Assembly (NCBI RefSeq): GCF_965219595.1
Contig: NZ_OZ244781.1
Coordinates: forward strand, 1,984,001-2,048,000
DNA: 64,000 bases
Reading direction: 5' to 3'
Source of the DNA: Poriferisodalis sp022821985
GTDB taxonomy: Bacteria; Actinomycetota; Acidimicrobiia; Acidimicrobiales; Poriferisodalaceae
The number at the start of each line of letters is the position of its first letter. Position 1 is the stretch's first letter. Made by a program: the position numbers and the translations under genes. Shown one piece after another: positions 55,874-64,000 of the stretch. The notes beneath the pieces were generated by a model. It was given only the letters and a program-made list of their open reading frames with translations. It did not search any database and was not told the origin of the DNA.

Positions 55874-57919
55874 ATGCCAGACAGACCACGAGAAGAATCC
55901 GGCTCATCAGGCGAGCACCCTCCGCTGCGCCTGGGCCTGCTGCGCTGCGACGATCCGGTCCCCGAGCTGAGATCGATCTGCGGCACCTATTCGGACATGT
56001 TCGCCGACGTGATTGCCCGGGTCGATCCGAGCGTGCAGATGGACACGTACAGCCTCCCCGATGACGAGTGGCCCGACGACCTCGACGCCTACGACGGCTG
56101 GATGACCACCGGAACCCGTGCCTCGGTGTACGACGATGCGCCGTGGATCAGCCGGTTTGCCGACTTCGTGCGGCAGCTGCACGCTGAGCGTCGCAAGATG
56201 TTCGGCGTCTGCTTCGGGCACCAGATGATCGCCCACGCGCTGGGCGGCACGGTGCAGCGGGCCTCGCACGGCTGGACGGTGGGCGCCAACGTCTGGAAGG
56301 TCCACGAGCGCCGCCCCTGGATGGACCCTCCCGCCGACGAGATCCGCCTGATCCACAGCCACCAGGACCAAGTCCTGACGCTGCCTCCCGGAGGGGTGGT
56401 GCTGGCGGGCGCCGATCGGTGCCCGGTGGCCATGCTCGCGGTGGGCGAGCACCTCGTCGGGCTGCAGGGCCACCCGGAGTTCCAGCCCGAGTTCGTAGGT
56501 CCGCTGTATGAGAGCCGCACTGAGCTGCTGGGCGCCGATGCCGTTGCCGAAGCCAAGGCCAGCCTGGCGGTACCGTGCAACCAGGAACTTGTCGCCGGCT
56601 GGATGCTGCGCTTCTTCGCCGGATCGCACGAGGTCAACCTGAGCGAATTCGGGTTGTTCGACCCGGCGGTGCAGCAGTGCCCGCACGCCTACTACGCCAA
56701 GATGCGCGAATCGGCGCCGGTATTCGAGGCGGCGGCCGGCGGTGCCGCACTGCATCTGGTCACCAGGTACGACGACGTGCTGGAAGTGGTGCGGGATCCT
56801 GAGACGTTCTCCTCTCGCTTTGACGTCGGCGGCCGGGGCAACGCTGAGCTGGCTCGGCGCACCAGGGAGCTCTACGAGACCGAGGGCGGTTACGACCGGG
56901 TCGGCACGATGCTCACGGTGGATCCTCCCGAGCACACCCGCTTCCGCCGTCTCGTCAGCAAAGCGTTCACTCCCAAGGTGGTCAACGACCTCGAACCCGC
57001 CGTGCGCGAGATAGCTGCAGCGCTCATCGATCAGATGCTCGCTGCGACCGCCGGCGGCGGCTCGATCGACGTCGTCGAAGCGTTCGCTGTGCCGCTCCCG
57101 GTGGCGGTCATCGCTCGGGCGCTCAACGTTCCCGACGACCGACTTGCCGACTTCAAGCGATGGAGCGACGCCTCGATCGCCGGCATCGGCACCAACATCT
57201 CCATCGAGGAACGTCTCGACGCCGAGCGCGAGGTCATCGAGTTCCAGAAGTACTTTGCCGAACAGCTCGAACGTCGCCGCGCCGAGCCGCAGGACGATCT
57301 GCTGACGAACCTGCTGAACGCCCGCATCGACCGCGATGGCGATGACGTCGCCGACGAAGCGGTGTCGACGGAACCGCTCACGATTGCCGAGATGCTCAGC
57401 ATCATCCAGCAGCTGCTCGTGGCCGGCAACGAGACCACCACCAAGATGCTCACCGAGATGCTGCGGCTGCTGGCCGAGCACCCCGCCGAGTGGGAGGCGC
57501 TGCGAGCAGATCCGTCACAAGCCCCGGCATTTGTGGAGGAGACCCTTCGACTGTCGACGCCGACGCAGGGGATGTTCCGTGTCGTGAAGAACGACACCCA
57601 GCTCGCCGGCGTCGACCTTCCCGCCGGCGCTCACGTGGTGGTGATGTTCAGCTCGGCCAACCGGGACCGATCAGTCTTTGAGGACTCAGACTCCTTCTGC
57701 CCGATGCGCGACGGCGTGTCGAACCACCTCGCGTTCGGCCGGGGCATCCACTTCTGTCTGGGTGCGGCGCTGGCACGGCTGGAGGGACGAGTCGCGGCCG
57801 AAGAGCTGGCGCAGCGGCTGCGTTCCTTCACGCTCTCCGCGTCGAACGACTTCGAATATCACCCCAGCTTCTTGCTGAGAGGCCTCAAGCGGCTCGAAAT
57901 CCAGCCAGAACCTGCTTGA
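55874..57919 (+). CDS. Class I glutamine amidotransferase-cytochrome P450 fusion protein
   Basis: A single 681-residue frame. Residues 15-248 form a GMP-synthase-like class I amidotransferase: nucleophile Cys113 in GVCFGHQ, His200 and Glu202 in GHPEFQ, all intact. Residues from about 254 on form a complete bacterial P450: I-helix AGNETT at 517-522, ExxR at Glu556-Arg559, and heme-ligand Cys628 in FGRGIHFCLGAALA. The junction (about 248-258) has no stop. The ATG at 55874 is 7 bases after the SsuD-like stop, so the two are likely cotranscribed. Each half has normal length. I know of no characterised protein with this architecture. Confidence 0.85.
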   Translation: MPDRPREESGSSGEHPPLRLGLLRCDDPVPELRSICGTYSDMFADVIARVDPSVQMDTYSLPDDEWPDDLDAYDGWMTTGTRASVYDDAPWISRFADFVRQLHAERRKMFGVCFGHQMIAHALGGTVQRASHGWTVGANVWKVHERRPWMDPPADEIRLIHSHQDQVLTLPPGGVVLAGADRCPVAMLAVGEHLVGLQGHPEFQPEFVGPLYESRTELLGADAVAEAKASLAVPCNQELVAGWMLRFFAGSHEVNLSEFGLFDPAVQQCPHAYYAKMRESAPVFEAAAGGAALHLVTRYDDVLEVVRDPETFSSRFDVGGRGNAELARRTRELYETEGGYDRVGTMLTVDPPEHTRFRRLVSKAFTPKVVNDLEPAVREIAAALIDQMLAATAGGGSIDVVEAFAVPLPVAVIARALNVPDDRLADFKRWSDASIAGIGTNISIEERLDAEREVIEFQKYFAEQLERRRAEPQDDLLTNLLNARIDRDGDDVADEAVSTEPLTIAEMLSIIQQLLVAGNETTTKMLTEMLRLLAEHPAEWEALRADPSQAPAFVEETLRLSTPTQGMFRVVKNDTQLAGVDLPAGAHVVVMFSSANRDRSVFEDSDSFCPMRDGVSNHLAFGRGIHFCLGAALARLEGRVAAEELAQRLRSFTLSASNDFEYHPSFLLRGLKRLEIQPEPA

Positions 57920-57937
57920 GCCACCCGGCAATCGGGA

Positions 57938-58528
57938 CTACGTCGTGGGCAGCCACGCAGGCCGGGCCTGCTCGAAGCTGTCGATCTCCGATGCGCTGCG
58001 CAGCGTGATGCCGATGTCGTCGAGACCCTCGAGGAAGCGCTCCTGCGTGGCGTCGTCCATGGGAAACGGTTCTTCGATGCCCGCAGCGGGTGCACTGAGC
58101 AGGCGCCGCTCGACGTCGACCGTCACCACCAGGTCGGGGTCGGCGGCCACAGCGGCCCGGAGTCGGGCGGCGGTCTCTTCGGACACCTGCACCGGCACCA
58201 GCCCGTTCTTGGTGGAGTTGTTGCGGAAGATGTCTCCGAAGCGAGGGGAGACCACCGCCACGAAGCCGTAGTCCATCAGTGCCCACACGGCGTGCTCGCG
58301 CGACGACCCCGTGCCGAAGTTCGACCCGGCGACCAGCACCGTGGCACCCGCAAAGCGCTCGTCGTTCAGCACGAAATCGCGCTCGTCGCGCCACTCGCTG
58401 AACAGTCCCTTGCCGAAGCCGGTGCGCTCGACACGCTTCAGCCAGTCGCTGGGAATGATCTGGTCGGTGTCCACGTCGGAGCGATCGAGGGGCACAGCCC
58501 GCCCCTCATGGACTCGTACTGGCTCCAT
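57938..58528 (-). CDS. leuD: 3-isopropylmalate dehydratase small subunit
   Basis: A 196-residue swivelling domain of isopropylmalate isomerase. VDTDQIIPSDWLK and GSNFGTGSSREHA, the substrate-binding loop, and FGDIFRNNSTKNGL are diagnostic. It works with LeuC on isopropylmalate and, with CimA, on citramalate. It follows leuC on the minus strand after a 111-base spacer that holds a 66-base dispersed repeat. Confidence 0.96.
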   Translation of the reverse strand: MEPVRVHEGRAVPLDRSDVDTDQIIPSDWLKRVERTGFGKGLFSEWRDERDFVLNDERFAGATVLVAGSNFGTGSSREHAVWALMDYGFVAVVSPRFGDIFRNNSTKNGLVPVQVSEETAARLRAAVAADPDLVVTVDVERRLLSAPAAGIEEPFPMDDATQERFLEGLDDIGITLRSASEIDSFEQARPAWLPTT

Positions 58529-58556
58529 CGTCTTCTTCCTCCTGGATCAGCATTTT

Positions 58557-58622
58557 CTTCCCGCTCATGTTCCCGATGTCCATGTGATTGGGCTCACGGG
58601 CCGCTCGGGCCGCGGCTTCGCC
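58557..58622. repeat. Dispersed intergenic repeat, copy A
   Basis: A 66-base segment in the leuC-leuD spacer matches 63354-63419 at 59 of 66 positions without gaps, by direct comparison. The core GGGCTCACGGGCCGCTCGG, continuing three bases further, is identical in both copies. It ends 17 bases before the leuC stop and begins 28 bases before the leuD start (reading on the minus strand). Nature unknown. Confidence 0.85.
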
Positions 58623-58639
58623 TACCGGCTCAGCCTCCG

Positions 58640-60061
58640 TCAGCCCAGGTCGTCGGGCGTGACGAAGCGACCGGCGATGGCTGTTGCCGCTGCCACCTCC
58701 GGCGAGCACAGGTGTGTGCGGCCGCCGCGGCCCTGCCGGCCCTCGAAGTTGCGATTCGACGTCGACGCCGAGCGCTCGCCGGGCGAGAGCTTGTCGGGAT
58801 TCATTGCCAGGCACATCGAGCAGCCGGGCTCTCGCCAGTCGAATCCGGCCTCAACGAAGACCGCATCGAGCCCCTCGGCCTCGGCCTGTGCCTTGACGGC
58901 GAACGAGCCGGGCACGACCAAGGTGCGGACGCCGTCCGCCACCGTGCGGCCGCGGGCCACCGCCGCAGCAGCCCGCAGATCTTCAATGCGCGAGTTCGTG
59001 CAACTGCCGATGAACACCGTGTCGACCTGCACATCCGACAACCGGGTGCCCGCGGTGAGCCCCATGTAGTCCAACGCCCGCTGGGCGGTCGTCGCCTCCA
59101 CCGGGTCGTCAAAATCGCCCGGGCCCGGCACGTTGCCGTCGATGGGAATGACGTGTGCGGGGTTGGTGCCCCACGTGACGTGCGGCCGCAGCGAGGTGCC
59201 GTCGATGGTCACCGAGCGGTCGAAAGCCGCGCCCTCGTCGGTGACAAGCGAGCGCCAGTCGGCCACTGCGGCCTCCCAGGCGGATCCGGCCGGGGCGTGC
59301 GGGCGACCTGCCAGATATTCGAAGGTGGTCTCGTCGGGTGCCACCATGCCCGCCTTGGCGCCCGCCTCGATGGACATGTTGCAGACGGTCATCCGTCCTT
59401 CCATCGACAGCGCTTCGATGGCCGAGCCGCGGTACTCGATGATGTGACCGATGCCGCCACCGGTGCCGATGCGTCCGATGATCGCCAGCACGATGTCCTT
59501 GGCGGTCACGCCCGCAGGCGCATCGCCGTCGACGCGGACTTCCATGGTGGACGGCCGCGCCTGCGGCAGCGTCTGGCTCGCCAGCACGTGCTCCACCTCG
59601 GAGGTGCCGATGCCGAAGGCCAGGGCGCCGAATGCGCCGTGCGTCGAGGTGTGGCTGTCACCGCAGACCACGGTCATGCCGGGCAGCGTGAGGCCCTGCT
59701 CGGGGCCGATGACGTGCACGATGCCTTGGCCCGGATCGCCCATCGGGTACAGCGTGATGTCGAACTCGTCGCAGTTCGCCCGCAGCACCTCCACCTGCTT
59801 GGCCGAGATCGGGTCGGCAATGGGCAGATGCAGATCGGCGGTGGGGACGTTGTGGTCCTCGGTCGCCACGGTCAGGTCCGGGCGGCGCACGGTGCGCCCC
59901 GACATGCGCAGGCCGTCAAAGGCTTGCGGAGAGGTGACCTCATGGATGAGGTGCAGGTCGATATAGAGCAGATCGGGCTGCCCGCCGCCGGTGCGGACGA
60001 CATGGCGGTCCCAGACCTTCTCGCTGAGGGTGCGCGCACCCGTCGCGGCGGAACTTGTCAC
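58640..60061 (-). CDS. leuC: 3-isopropylmalate dehydratase large subunit
   Basis: A 473-residue aconitase-family enzyme holding a [4Fe-4S] cluster. Its cluster cysteines are in IGSCTNSRIEDLR and in GCSMCLAMNPDKL. It also shows VVCGDSHTSTHGAFGALAFGIGTSEVEHV and RNFEGRQGRGGRTHL, both conserved. The N-terminus TLSEKVWDRHVV is standard. Reading on the minus strand it precedes leuD. GTG start at 60061. Confidence 0.97.
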   Translation of the reverse strand: MTSSAATGARTLSEKVWDRHVVRTGGGQPDLLYIDLHLIHEVTSPQAFDGLRMSGRTVRRPDLTVATEDHNVPTADLHLPIADPISAKQVEVLRANCDEFDITLYPMGDPGQGIVHVIGPEQGLTLPGMTVVCGDSHTSTHGAFGALAFGIGTSEVEHVLASQTLPQARPSTMEVRVDGDAPAGVTAKDIVLAIIGRIGTGGGIGHIIEYRGSAIEALSMEGRMTVCNMSIEAGAKAGMVAPDETTFEYLAGRPHAPAGSAWEAAVADWRSLVTDEGAAFDRSVTIDGTSLRPHVTWGTNPAHVIPIDGNVPGPGDFDDPVEATTAQRALDYMGLTAGTRLSDVQVDTVFIGSCTNSRIEDLRAAAAVARGRTVADGVRTLVVPGSFAVKAQAEAEGLDAVFVEAGFDWREPGCSMCLAMNPDKLSPGERSASTSNRNFEGRQGRGGRTHLCSPEVAAATAIAGRFVTPDDLG

Positions 60062-60123
60062 GTCCTCACTATGGACCCTGCAGGCCCGTCATTCCAACGC
60101 AATGGTCTGGAGGGCCCCGGCGC

Positions 60124-60603
60124 TCAGGCTTCGATGGCGACGACTTCGATGCTGAGCTGGTTGCCGTTCGCCTCGTAGGAGACCGTCTGACCCGCCTGCG
60201 CGCCCTCGAGCGCCTGGCCCAAGGGCGAACCCGGCGACACCACTTCGATGCCCGTCCGGCGTTCCTCGATCGAGCCGAACAGGTACTGCTCGACCTCGTC
60301 GTCGCCCTGGAAGCGGATGGACACCACGTGGCCCGGCGCCACGACGCTGTCGTCCGATCTGTCTTCCGAATCGACGACGATCTCGCAGTTCTCCAAGATC
60401 GACTTCAGCCGCATGATGCGGCCTTCCATCTTTCCCTGCTCTTCCTTGGCGGCGTGGTAGTCGCCGTTCTCCGAGAGATCCCCCAGCAACCGGGCTGTCT
60501 CGATTTGGGCTGCGATATCGATGCGGCCTCGCCCGGTCAGATCGATGAGCTCGGCCTGGAGTCGATCGCGGGTCTCCGCTGAGATGTGGTGGATCTCGGG
60601 CAC
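60124..60603 (-). CDS. greA: Transcription elongation factor GreA
   Basis: A 159-residue cleavage factor that rescues backtracked RNA polymerase. The N-terminal coiled coil carries the tip LSENGDYHAAKEEQG with the acidic residues that act in the polymerase active site, and the C-terminal FKBP-like domain ends in PGSPLGQALEGAQAGQTV. It lies 62 bases upstream of leuC on the same strand and is divergent from leuB. Confidence 0.96.
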   Translation of the reverse strand: MPEIHHISAETRDRLQAELIDLTGRGRIDIAAQIETARLLGDLSENGDYHAAKEEQGKMEGRIMRLKSILENCEIVVDSEDRSDDSVVAPGHVVSIRFQGDDEVEQYLFGSIEERRTGIEVVSPGSPLGQALEGAQAGQTVSYEANGNQLSIEVVAIEA

Positions 60604-60669
60604 CCCGCGAGGTTACCGAGGGCTTCTGTTGGCACACTCTCTGTGCCTTTCGAGGGAGGGGACATCACA

Positions 60670-61668
60670 GTGACGCATCGCATCGCAGTCGTCGGCGGAG
60701 ACGGAATCGGACCCGAGGTGATCTCGGTTGCGCTCGATGTGATTGCTGCCGCCGGGGCCGGCATCTCGACGACCGAATTCGAACTGGGCGGGCATCGCTA
60801 CCTGCGCGACGGCACGGTGCTCGATGACGAGATCCTCGAAGAACTGCGCACATTCGACGCCATCCTGCTCGGTGCCGTAGGCACGCCCGAGGTGCCCCCC
60901 GGCGTCATCGAGCGGGGCCTGCTGCTGAAGGCTCGCTTCGATCTGGATCTCTACGTGAACCTGCGGCCTTTCACCCTGCCCGACGGCCACAGCTTCACCG
61001 TGATCCGCGAGAACACCGAAGGCACCTATGCGGGCGAGGGCGGGTTCCTGCGCAAGGGCACGCCGCACGAGATCGCCACCCAAGGATCGGTCAATACCCG
61101 CATGGGAGCCGAGCGCGCCATCCGGTACGGCTTCGAGCTGGCCCGCGCACGCGAGCGCCGTCACCTGACGCTGGTCCACAAGACCAACGTGCTGACGTTC
61201 TCGGGCGACTTGTGGGAGCGCACGTTCAACGAGGTGGCTGAGGAGTATCCCGACGTCGAGACTGCCTACAACCACGTCGACGCGGCCTGCATCCACTTCG
61301 TCACCGATCCCCATCGCTACGAGGTGATCGTCACCGACAATCTCTTCGGCGACATCCTCACCGACCTCGGCGGCGCCGTGGCGGGCGGCATCGGGCTCGC
61401 CGCTTCCGCCAACCTCAACCCGGACCGCACGGGACCGTCGCTGTTCGAGCCGGTGCACGGGTCGGCGCCCGACATCGCCGGCAAGGGCCTGGCCAACCCC
61501 ACGGCTGCGGTGCTGTCGGCGGTGCTCATGCTGGAGTTCCTGGGCGAGGCCGAGTGCGCGGAACGCGTGCGAGCTGCGTGCGAAGCCGTCATTGCCGACG
61601 ACACCGTGCCCGACGTGGGCACCGACGAGATCGCCAAGGCGATCCTGTCCGGCGTCGAGCAGGGGTGA
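60670..61668 (+). CDS. leuB: 3-isopropylmalate dehydrogenase
   Basis: A 332-residue beta-decarboxylating dehydrogenase. Start GDGIGPEVISVALDV, substrate segment RENTEGTYAGEGG, KTNVL, DNLFGDILTDLGG and EPVHGSAPDIAGKGLANPTA match LeuB of the actinobacterial type. With CimA it would also act on methylmalate. The GTG at 60670 is used because a purine-rich GAGGGAGGGG (60652-60661) lies upstream. Seven bases separate it from cimA. Confidence 0.93.
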   Translation: MTHRIAVVGGDGIGPEVISVALDVIAAAGAGISTTEFELGGHRYLRDGTVLDDEILEELRTFDAILLGAVGTPEVPPGVIERGLLLKARFDLDLYVNLRPFTLPDGHSFTVIRENTEGTYAGEGGFLRKGTPHEIATQGSVNTRMGAERAIRYGFELARARERRHLTLVHKTNVLTFSGDLWERTFNEVAEEYPDVETAYNHVDAACIHFVTDPHRYEVIVTDNLFGDILTDLGGAVAGGIGLAASANLNPDRTGPSLFEPVHGSAPDIAGKGLANPTAAVLSAVLMLEFLGEAECAERVRAACEAVIADDTVPDVGTDEIAKAILSGVEQG

Positions 61669-61675
61669 TGCAGCG

Positions 61676-63343
61676 ATGAACACCTCCGACCCTGCGGACG
61701 CGAGCACTGAACCCGGATCATCGGCTCCGCTCATCCGTGAGGGAGTGCGCGACCCCGCGTGGCCCGAGCGAGTCGAGATCTTCGATACGACGCTGCGCGA
61801 CGGCGTCCAGTTCGAGGGCATCTCGGTGTCGCCAGACGACAAGCTCAAGGTGGCTCGCCAGCTCGATGCGCTCGGCATCCACTGGATCGAAGGCGGCTGG
61901 CCCGGTTCGAACCCGAAGGACGAAGAGTTCTTCACCCGGGCGGCCACCGAGCTGCAGCTCCAGCACGCCAGGCTGGTGGCCTTCGGTTCCACGCGCCGGC
62001 CCCGTGGCCGCGTCGACGACGACCAGACTCTGGCAGCACTCGTTGCGGCTGGCACGTCCACGGTGTGCATCGTGGGCAAGTCGTGGGACTACCACGTCAC
62101 CGAGGCGCTCCGGCAGCCGCTCAGCGAAGGCGTTGCCATGGTCGGCGATTCCGTCGAGTTCCTGAAGGGGGAAGGCTTGCGTGTTTTCTTCGACGCGGAG
62201 CATTTCTTCGACGGCTACAAACGCAATCCGGAGTTCGCGCTGCAGGTGCTCGAAGCAGCGGCCATCAACGGTGCCGACTGCCTGGTGCTGTGCGACACCA
62301 ATGGCGGCTCGCTGCCCCATGAGGTGGAGACGATTGTGCGCGAGGTGGTCGCGCACTTCGATGGTGTCCAGATCGGTATGCACACTCAGAACGACACTGG
62401 TTGTGCTGTCGCGAATGCCGTTGCGGGTGTCGTCGCCGGCGCGACGCACGTGCAAGGAACCGTCAATGGCTACGGGGAGCGCACGGGCAACTGCGACAAC
62501 ACCGTGCTGGTTCCGAACCTGACGCTCAAGATGGGCATCGAGACGGTGCCACGCGAGTGCCTGTCGCGCTTCACCTCCGTGGCACATCACGTGGCCGAGC
62601 TGGTGAACATGCCGCCTCAGAACCAGCAGCCGTATGTGGGTGCCTCAGCGTTCGCCCACAAGGCGGGCCTGCACACCAGCGCCATCGCGCGACGCCCCGA
62701 CAGCTACGAGCATGTCGACCCGGCGGCCGTCGGCAACAGCACACGCTTCCTGCTCGGCGACCTGTCGGGTCGGGCGTCGGTGGAGCTGAAAGCCGCCGAG
62801 CTCGGCATCGAGATCGACAAGGCCGCCATGGCCGACGTGGTCGATGAGCTGAAGCGGCTCGAGCACGCCGGATATCACTTCGAGGTGGCCGACGCCTCGC
62901 TGGAGATGCTGCTGCGTCGGGCCGCCGGCCAGACCTTCGACTTCTTCAAGGTCGAGTCGTTCAAGGTGCTGGTGGAGCGCGGCCGGGAGGCCGAGTTCGA
63001 CACGGAGGCGACGCTGCGCATCGTCGTCGACGGTGACCGGCGGGTGACGGTGGGCGAGGGCGACGGTCCGGTGAACGCACTCGACAACGCCTTCCGGCAA
63101 GCCGTGCGAGACGACTACCCGGAACTCGATGCAGTTCGGCTGACCGACTACAAGGTCCGGGTGCTGGATGCCGACCGTGGCACCGAGGCGGTCACGCGGG
63201 TGCTCATCGACTCCACCGACGGCGAGACCGTCTGGACCACTATCGGCGTCTCGGAGAACATCATCGAATCGTCGTGGCTGGCTCTGCGCGATTCGGTCAT
63301 CTACGCGCTCATGCGTCATCGCCTAGGCACACCGTCTCGCTGA
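61676..63343 (+). CDS. cimA: (R)-citramalate synthase
   Basis: A 555-residue homolog of alpha-isopropylmalate synthase. The catalytic barrel starts VEIFDTTLRDGVQFEG, with GGWPGSNPKD typical of CimA rather than LeuA, metal His in GMHTQNDTGCA, and the VNGYGERTGNCD loop. The C-terminal allosteric domain (from about residue 430) is present. It condenses pyruvate and acetyl-CoA to citramalate, giving 2-oxobutyrate through LeuCD and LeuB without threonine. The ATG at 61676 is 7 bases after leuB. Confidence 0.93.
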   Translation: MNTSDPADASTEPGSSAPLIREGVRDPAWPERVEIFDTTLRDGVQFEGISVSPDDKLKVARQLDALGIHWIEGGWPGSNPKDEEFFTRAATELQLQHARLVAFGSTRRPRGRVDDDQTLAALVAAGTSTVCIVGKSWDYHVTEALRQPLSEGVAMVGDSVEFLKGEGLRVFFDAEHFFDGYKRNPEFALQVLEAAAINGADCLVLCDTNGGSLPHEVETIVREVVAHFDGVQIGMHTQNDTGCAVANAVAGVVAGATHVQGTVNGYGERTGNCDNTVLVPNLTLKMGIETVPRECLSRFTSVAHHVAELVNMPPQNQQPYVGASAFAHKAGLHTSAIARRPDSYEHVDPAAVGNSTRFLLGDLSGRASVELKAAELGIEIDKAAMADVVDELKRLEHAGYHFEVADASLEMLLRRAAGQTFDFFKVESFKVLVERGREAEFDTEATLRIVVDGDRRVTVGEGDGPVNALDNAFRQAVRDDYPELDAVRLTDYKVRVLDADRGTEAVTRVLIDSTDGETVWTTIGVSENIIESSWLALRDSVIYALMRHRLGTPSR

Positions 63344-63353
63344 CAAGCCATTG

Positions 63354-63419
63354 CTTCCCGCTCTTGTTCCCCGTGCTCATGTGATCGGGCTCACGGGCCG
63401 CTCGGGCCACGGCTTCGCC
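63354..63419. repeat. Dispersed intergenic repeat, copy B, with a degenerate tandem copy
   Basis: A 66-base segment 10 bases after the cimA stop matches 58557-58622 at 59 of 66 positions. Directly after it, 63425-63480 looks like a second, shortened and more diverged copy (CTTTCCGCTCTAGTTC against CTTCCCGCTCTTGTTC, then GGCCGCTCTGGCC). The two copies fill most of the 150-base spacer before the last gene. Confidence 0.85.
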
Positions 63420-63493
63420 CTGCGCTTTCCGCTCTAGTTCGCTGCGCTCACCGGCCGCTCTGGCCTGGGGCTCAGCCTCTAGGCTGCGCGGCA

Positions 63494-64000
63494 ATGGCTG
63501 CACCACGACACGTCCGGGTCGAACCGCTTTCAGTAGTGCGTTCGTACTCCTCGCCCGAAGTGACGCCCCGGCGCTGGAAGGCCGCCCGTCCCGGCGATCT
63601 GGCCGGGGGTCAACCCACAGGTGCGCTGAGGGGACACCAAGGACCCGACCAGGGGTATGCCTACGGACTGGTCCATCTCTTCGACGACCGGGTGTACCTC
63701 ACCGAGAACGAGGATCGTGACGACGTCGACGCTGGCTGCGTGGCCGTAGCGCTCAAGCGTGCGTCGATCTTCGGACGTGCGCCGGTGGTGTGGGATCTCG
63801 AAGCGGGTTACCTGGCGTTTGGCTTCCTCGACCAGCATCCGCCTGCGGAGCTGGTGGCGCGTCGCACACCGCTGTTCGAGGGCGCAGCAGAGGCACACCA
63901 CTACAAGCATGTGCGCGAACTGGTCGCTCGCGTCCCGACCGAAGTGCTCGCCCTTGCGCCGTCGGCGATCAGGCACCGGTATGAAACAGATCCCCTGTCA
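63494..64000 (+). CDS. Unrecognised protein, N-terminal part (runs off the window)
   Basis: From the ATG at 63494 a frame stays open to the last base, giving 169 residues: MAAPRHVRVEPLSVVRSYSS, then KAARPGDLAGGQPTGALRG, GYAYGLVHLFDDRVYL and, near the end, VRELVARVPTEVLALAPS. I do not recognise a family. No signal peptide or membrane segment is visible. The start is the first ATG after the repeat region. Strong coding bias and absence of stops support a real gene. Confidence 0.7.
   Translation, partial: MAAPRHVRVEPLSVVRSYSSPEVTPRRWKAARPGDLAGGQPTGALRGHQGPDQGYAYGLVHLFDDRVYLTENEDRDDVDAGCVAVALKRASIFGRAPVVWDLEAGYLAFGFLDQHPPAELVARRTPLFEGAAEAHHYKHVRELVARVPTEVLALAPSAIRHRYETDPLS

Overview
The window reads as a chromosomal segment of a high-GC actinobacterium. 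The mix of genes fits the class Acidimicrobiia best, though I cannot prove this without a search: a complete atp operon with separate b and delta genes, a mycobacterial-type SerC, a MurA carrying Asp in place of the fosfomycin-target Cys, GatCAB, NAD-dependent LigA, a MeaB GTPase, and frequent ATGA/GTGA stop-start overlaps. Coding density is very high. I see no rRNA, tRNA or CRISPR.

Layout. 1-7.4 kb: the tail of an unknown gene, then atpI-like-atpB-E-F-H-A-G-D-C. 7.5-16.2 kb: ammonium transporter, a divergent hisI, class II fructose-bisphosphatase, L-2-hydroxyglutarate oxidase, an alpha/beta hydrolase, an MFS transporter with an extra N-terminal domain, murA and meaB. 16.2-27 kb: an SRPBCC-phosphotransferase fusion, cysteine desulfurase-mnmA-small membrane protein (overlapping genes), ligA, a membrane protein and gatC-gatA-gatB. 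27-33.5 kb: an accessory patch whose base composition looks lower in GC. It holds a small beta-rich protein, RidA and MarR-cupin around a palindromic operator, a likely transposase scar, a PHP-SMC-type ATPase (TrlF-like) and an AlbA/Schlafen-type ATPase. 33.5-36.2 kb: MATE exporter and a lipoprotein sugar dehydrogenase.

36.2-44.6 kb is an amino-acid block. ilvB-ilvN-ilvC follows a leader that contains a Val-Leu-Ile-stop frame and an intrinsic terminator directly before the ilvB ribosome binding site. It is followed by yqgE, an RDD protein, serC, an aspartate-type aminotransferase and a short serA. 44.7-54.6 kb is a minus-strand catabolic cluster: a complete Dpp/Opp-type ABC importer translationally coupled to an amidohydrolase, then a CobW GTPase and a second amidohydrolase. 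Divergent from it at 54.7-57.9 kb are an SsuD-type monooxygenase and an unusual single ORF joining a complete class I glutamine amidotransferase to a complete cytochrome P450. 57.9-63.3 kb holds leuD, leuC, greA, leuB and cimA, which together can make 2-oxobutyrate from pyruvate (isoleucine) and serve leucine synthesis. The window ends inside an unrecognised gene.

Most notable: the amidotransferase-P450 fusion, the TrlF-like/Schlafen-like pair beside a transposase scar (a defence-module candidate), the ilv attenuator-like leader, and a 66-bp intergenic repeat found near both leuCD and cimA.
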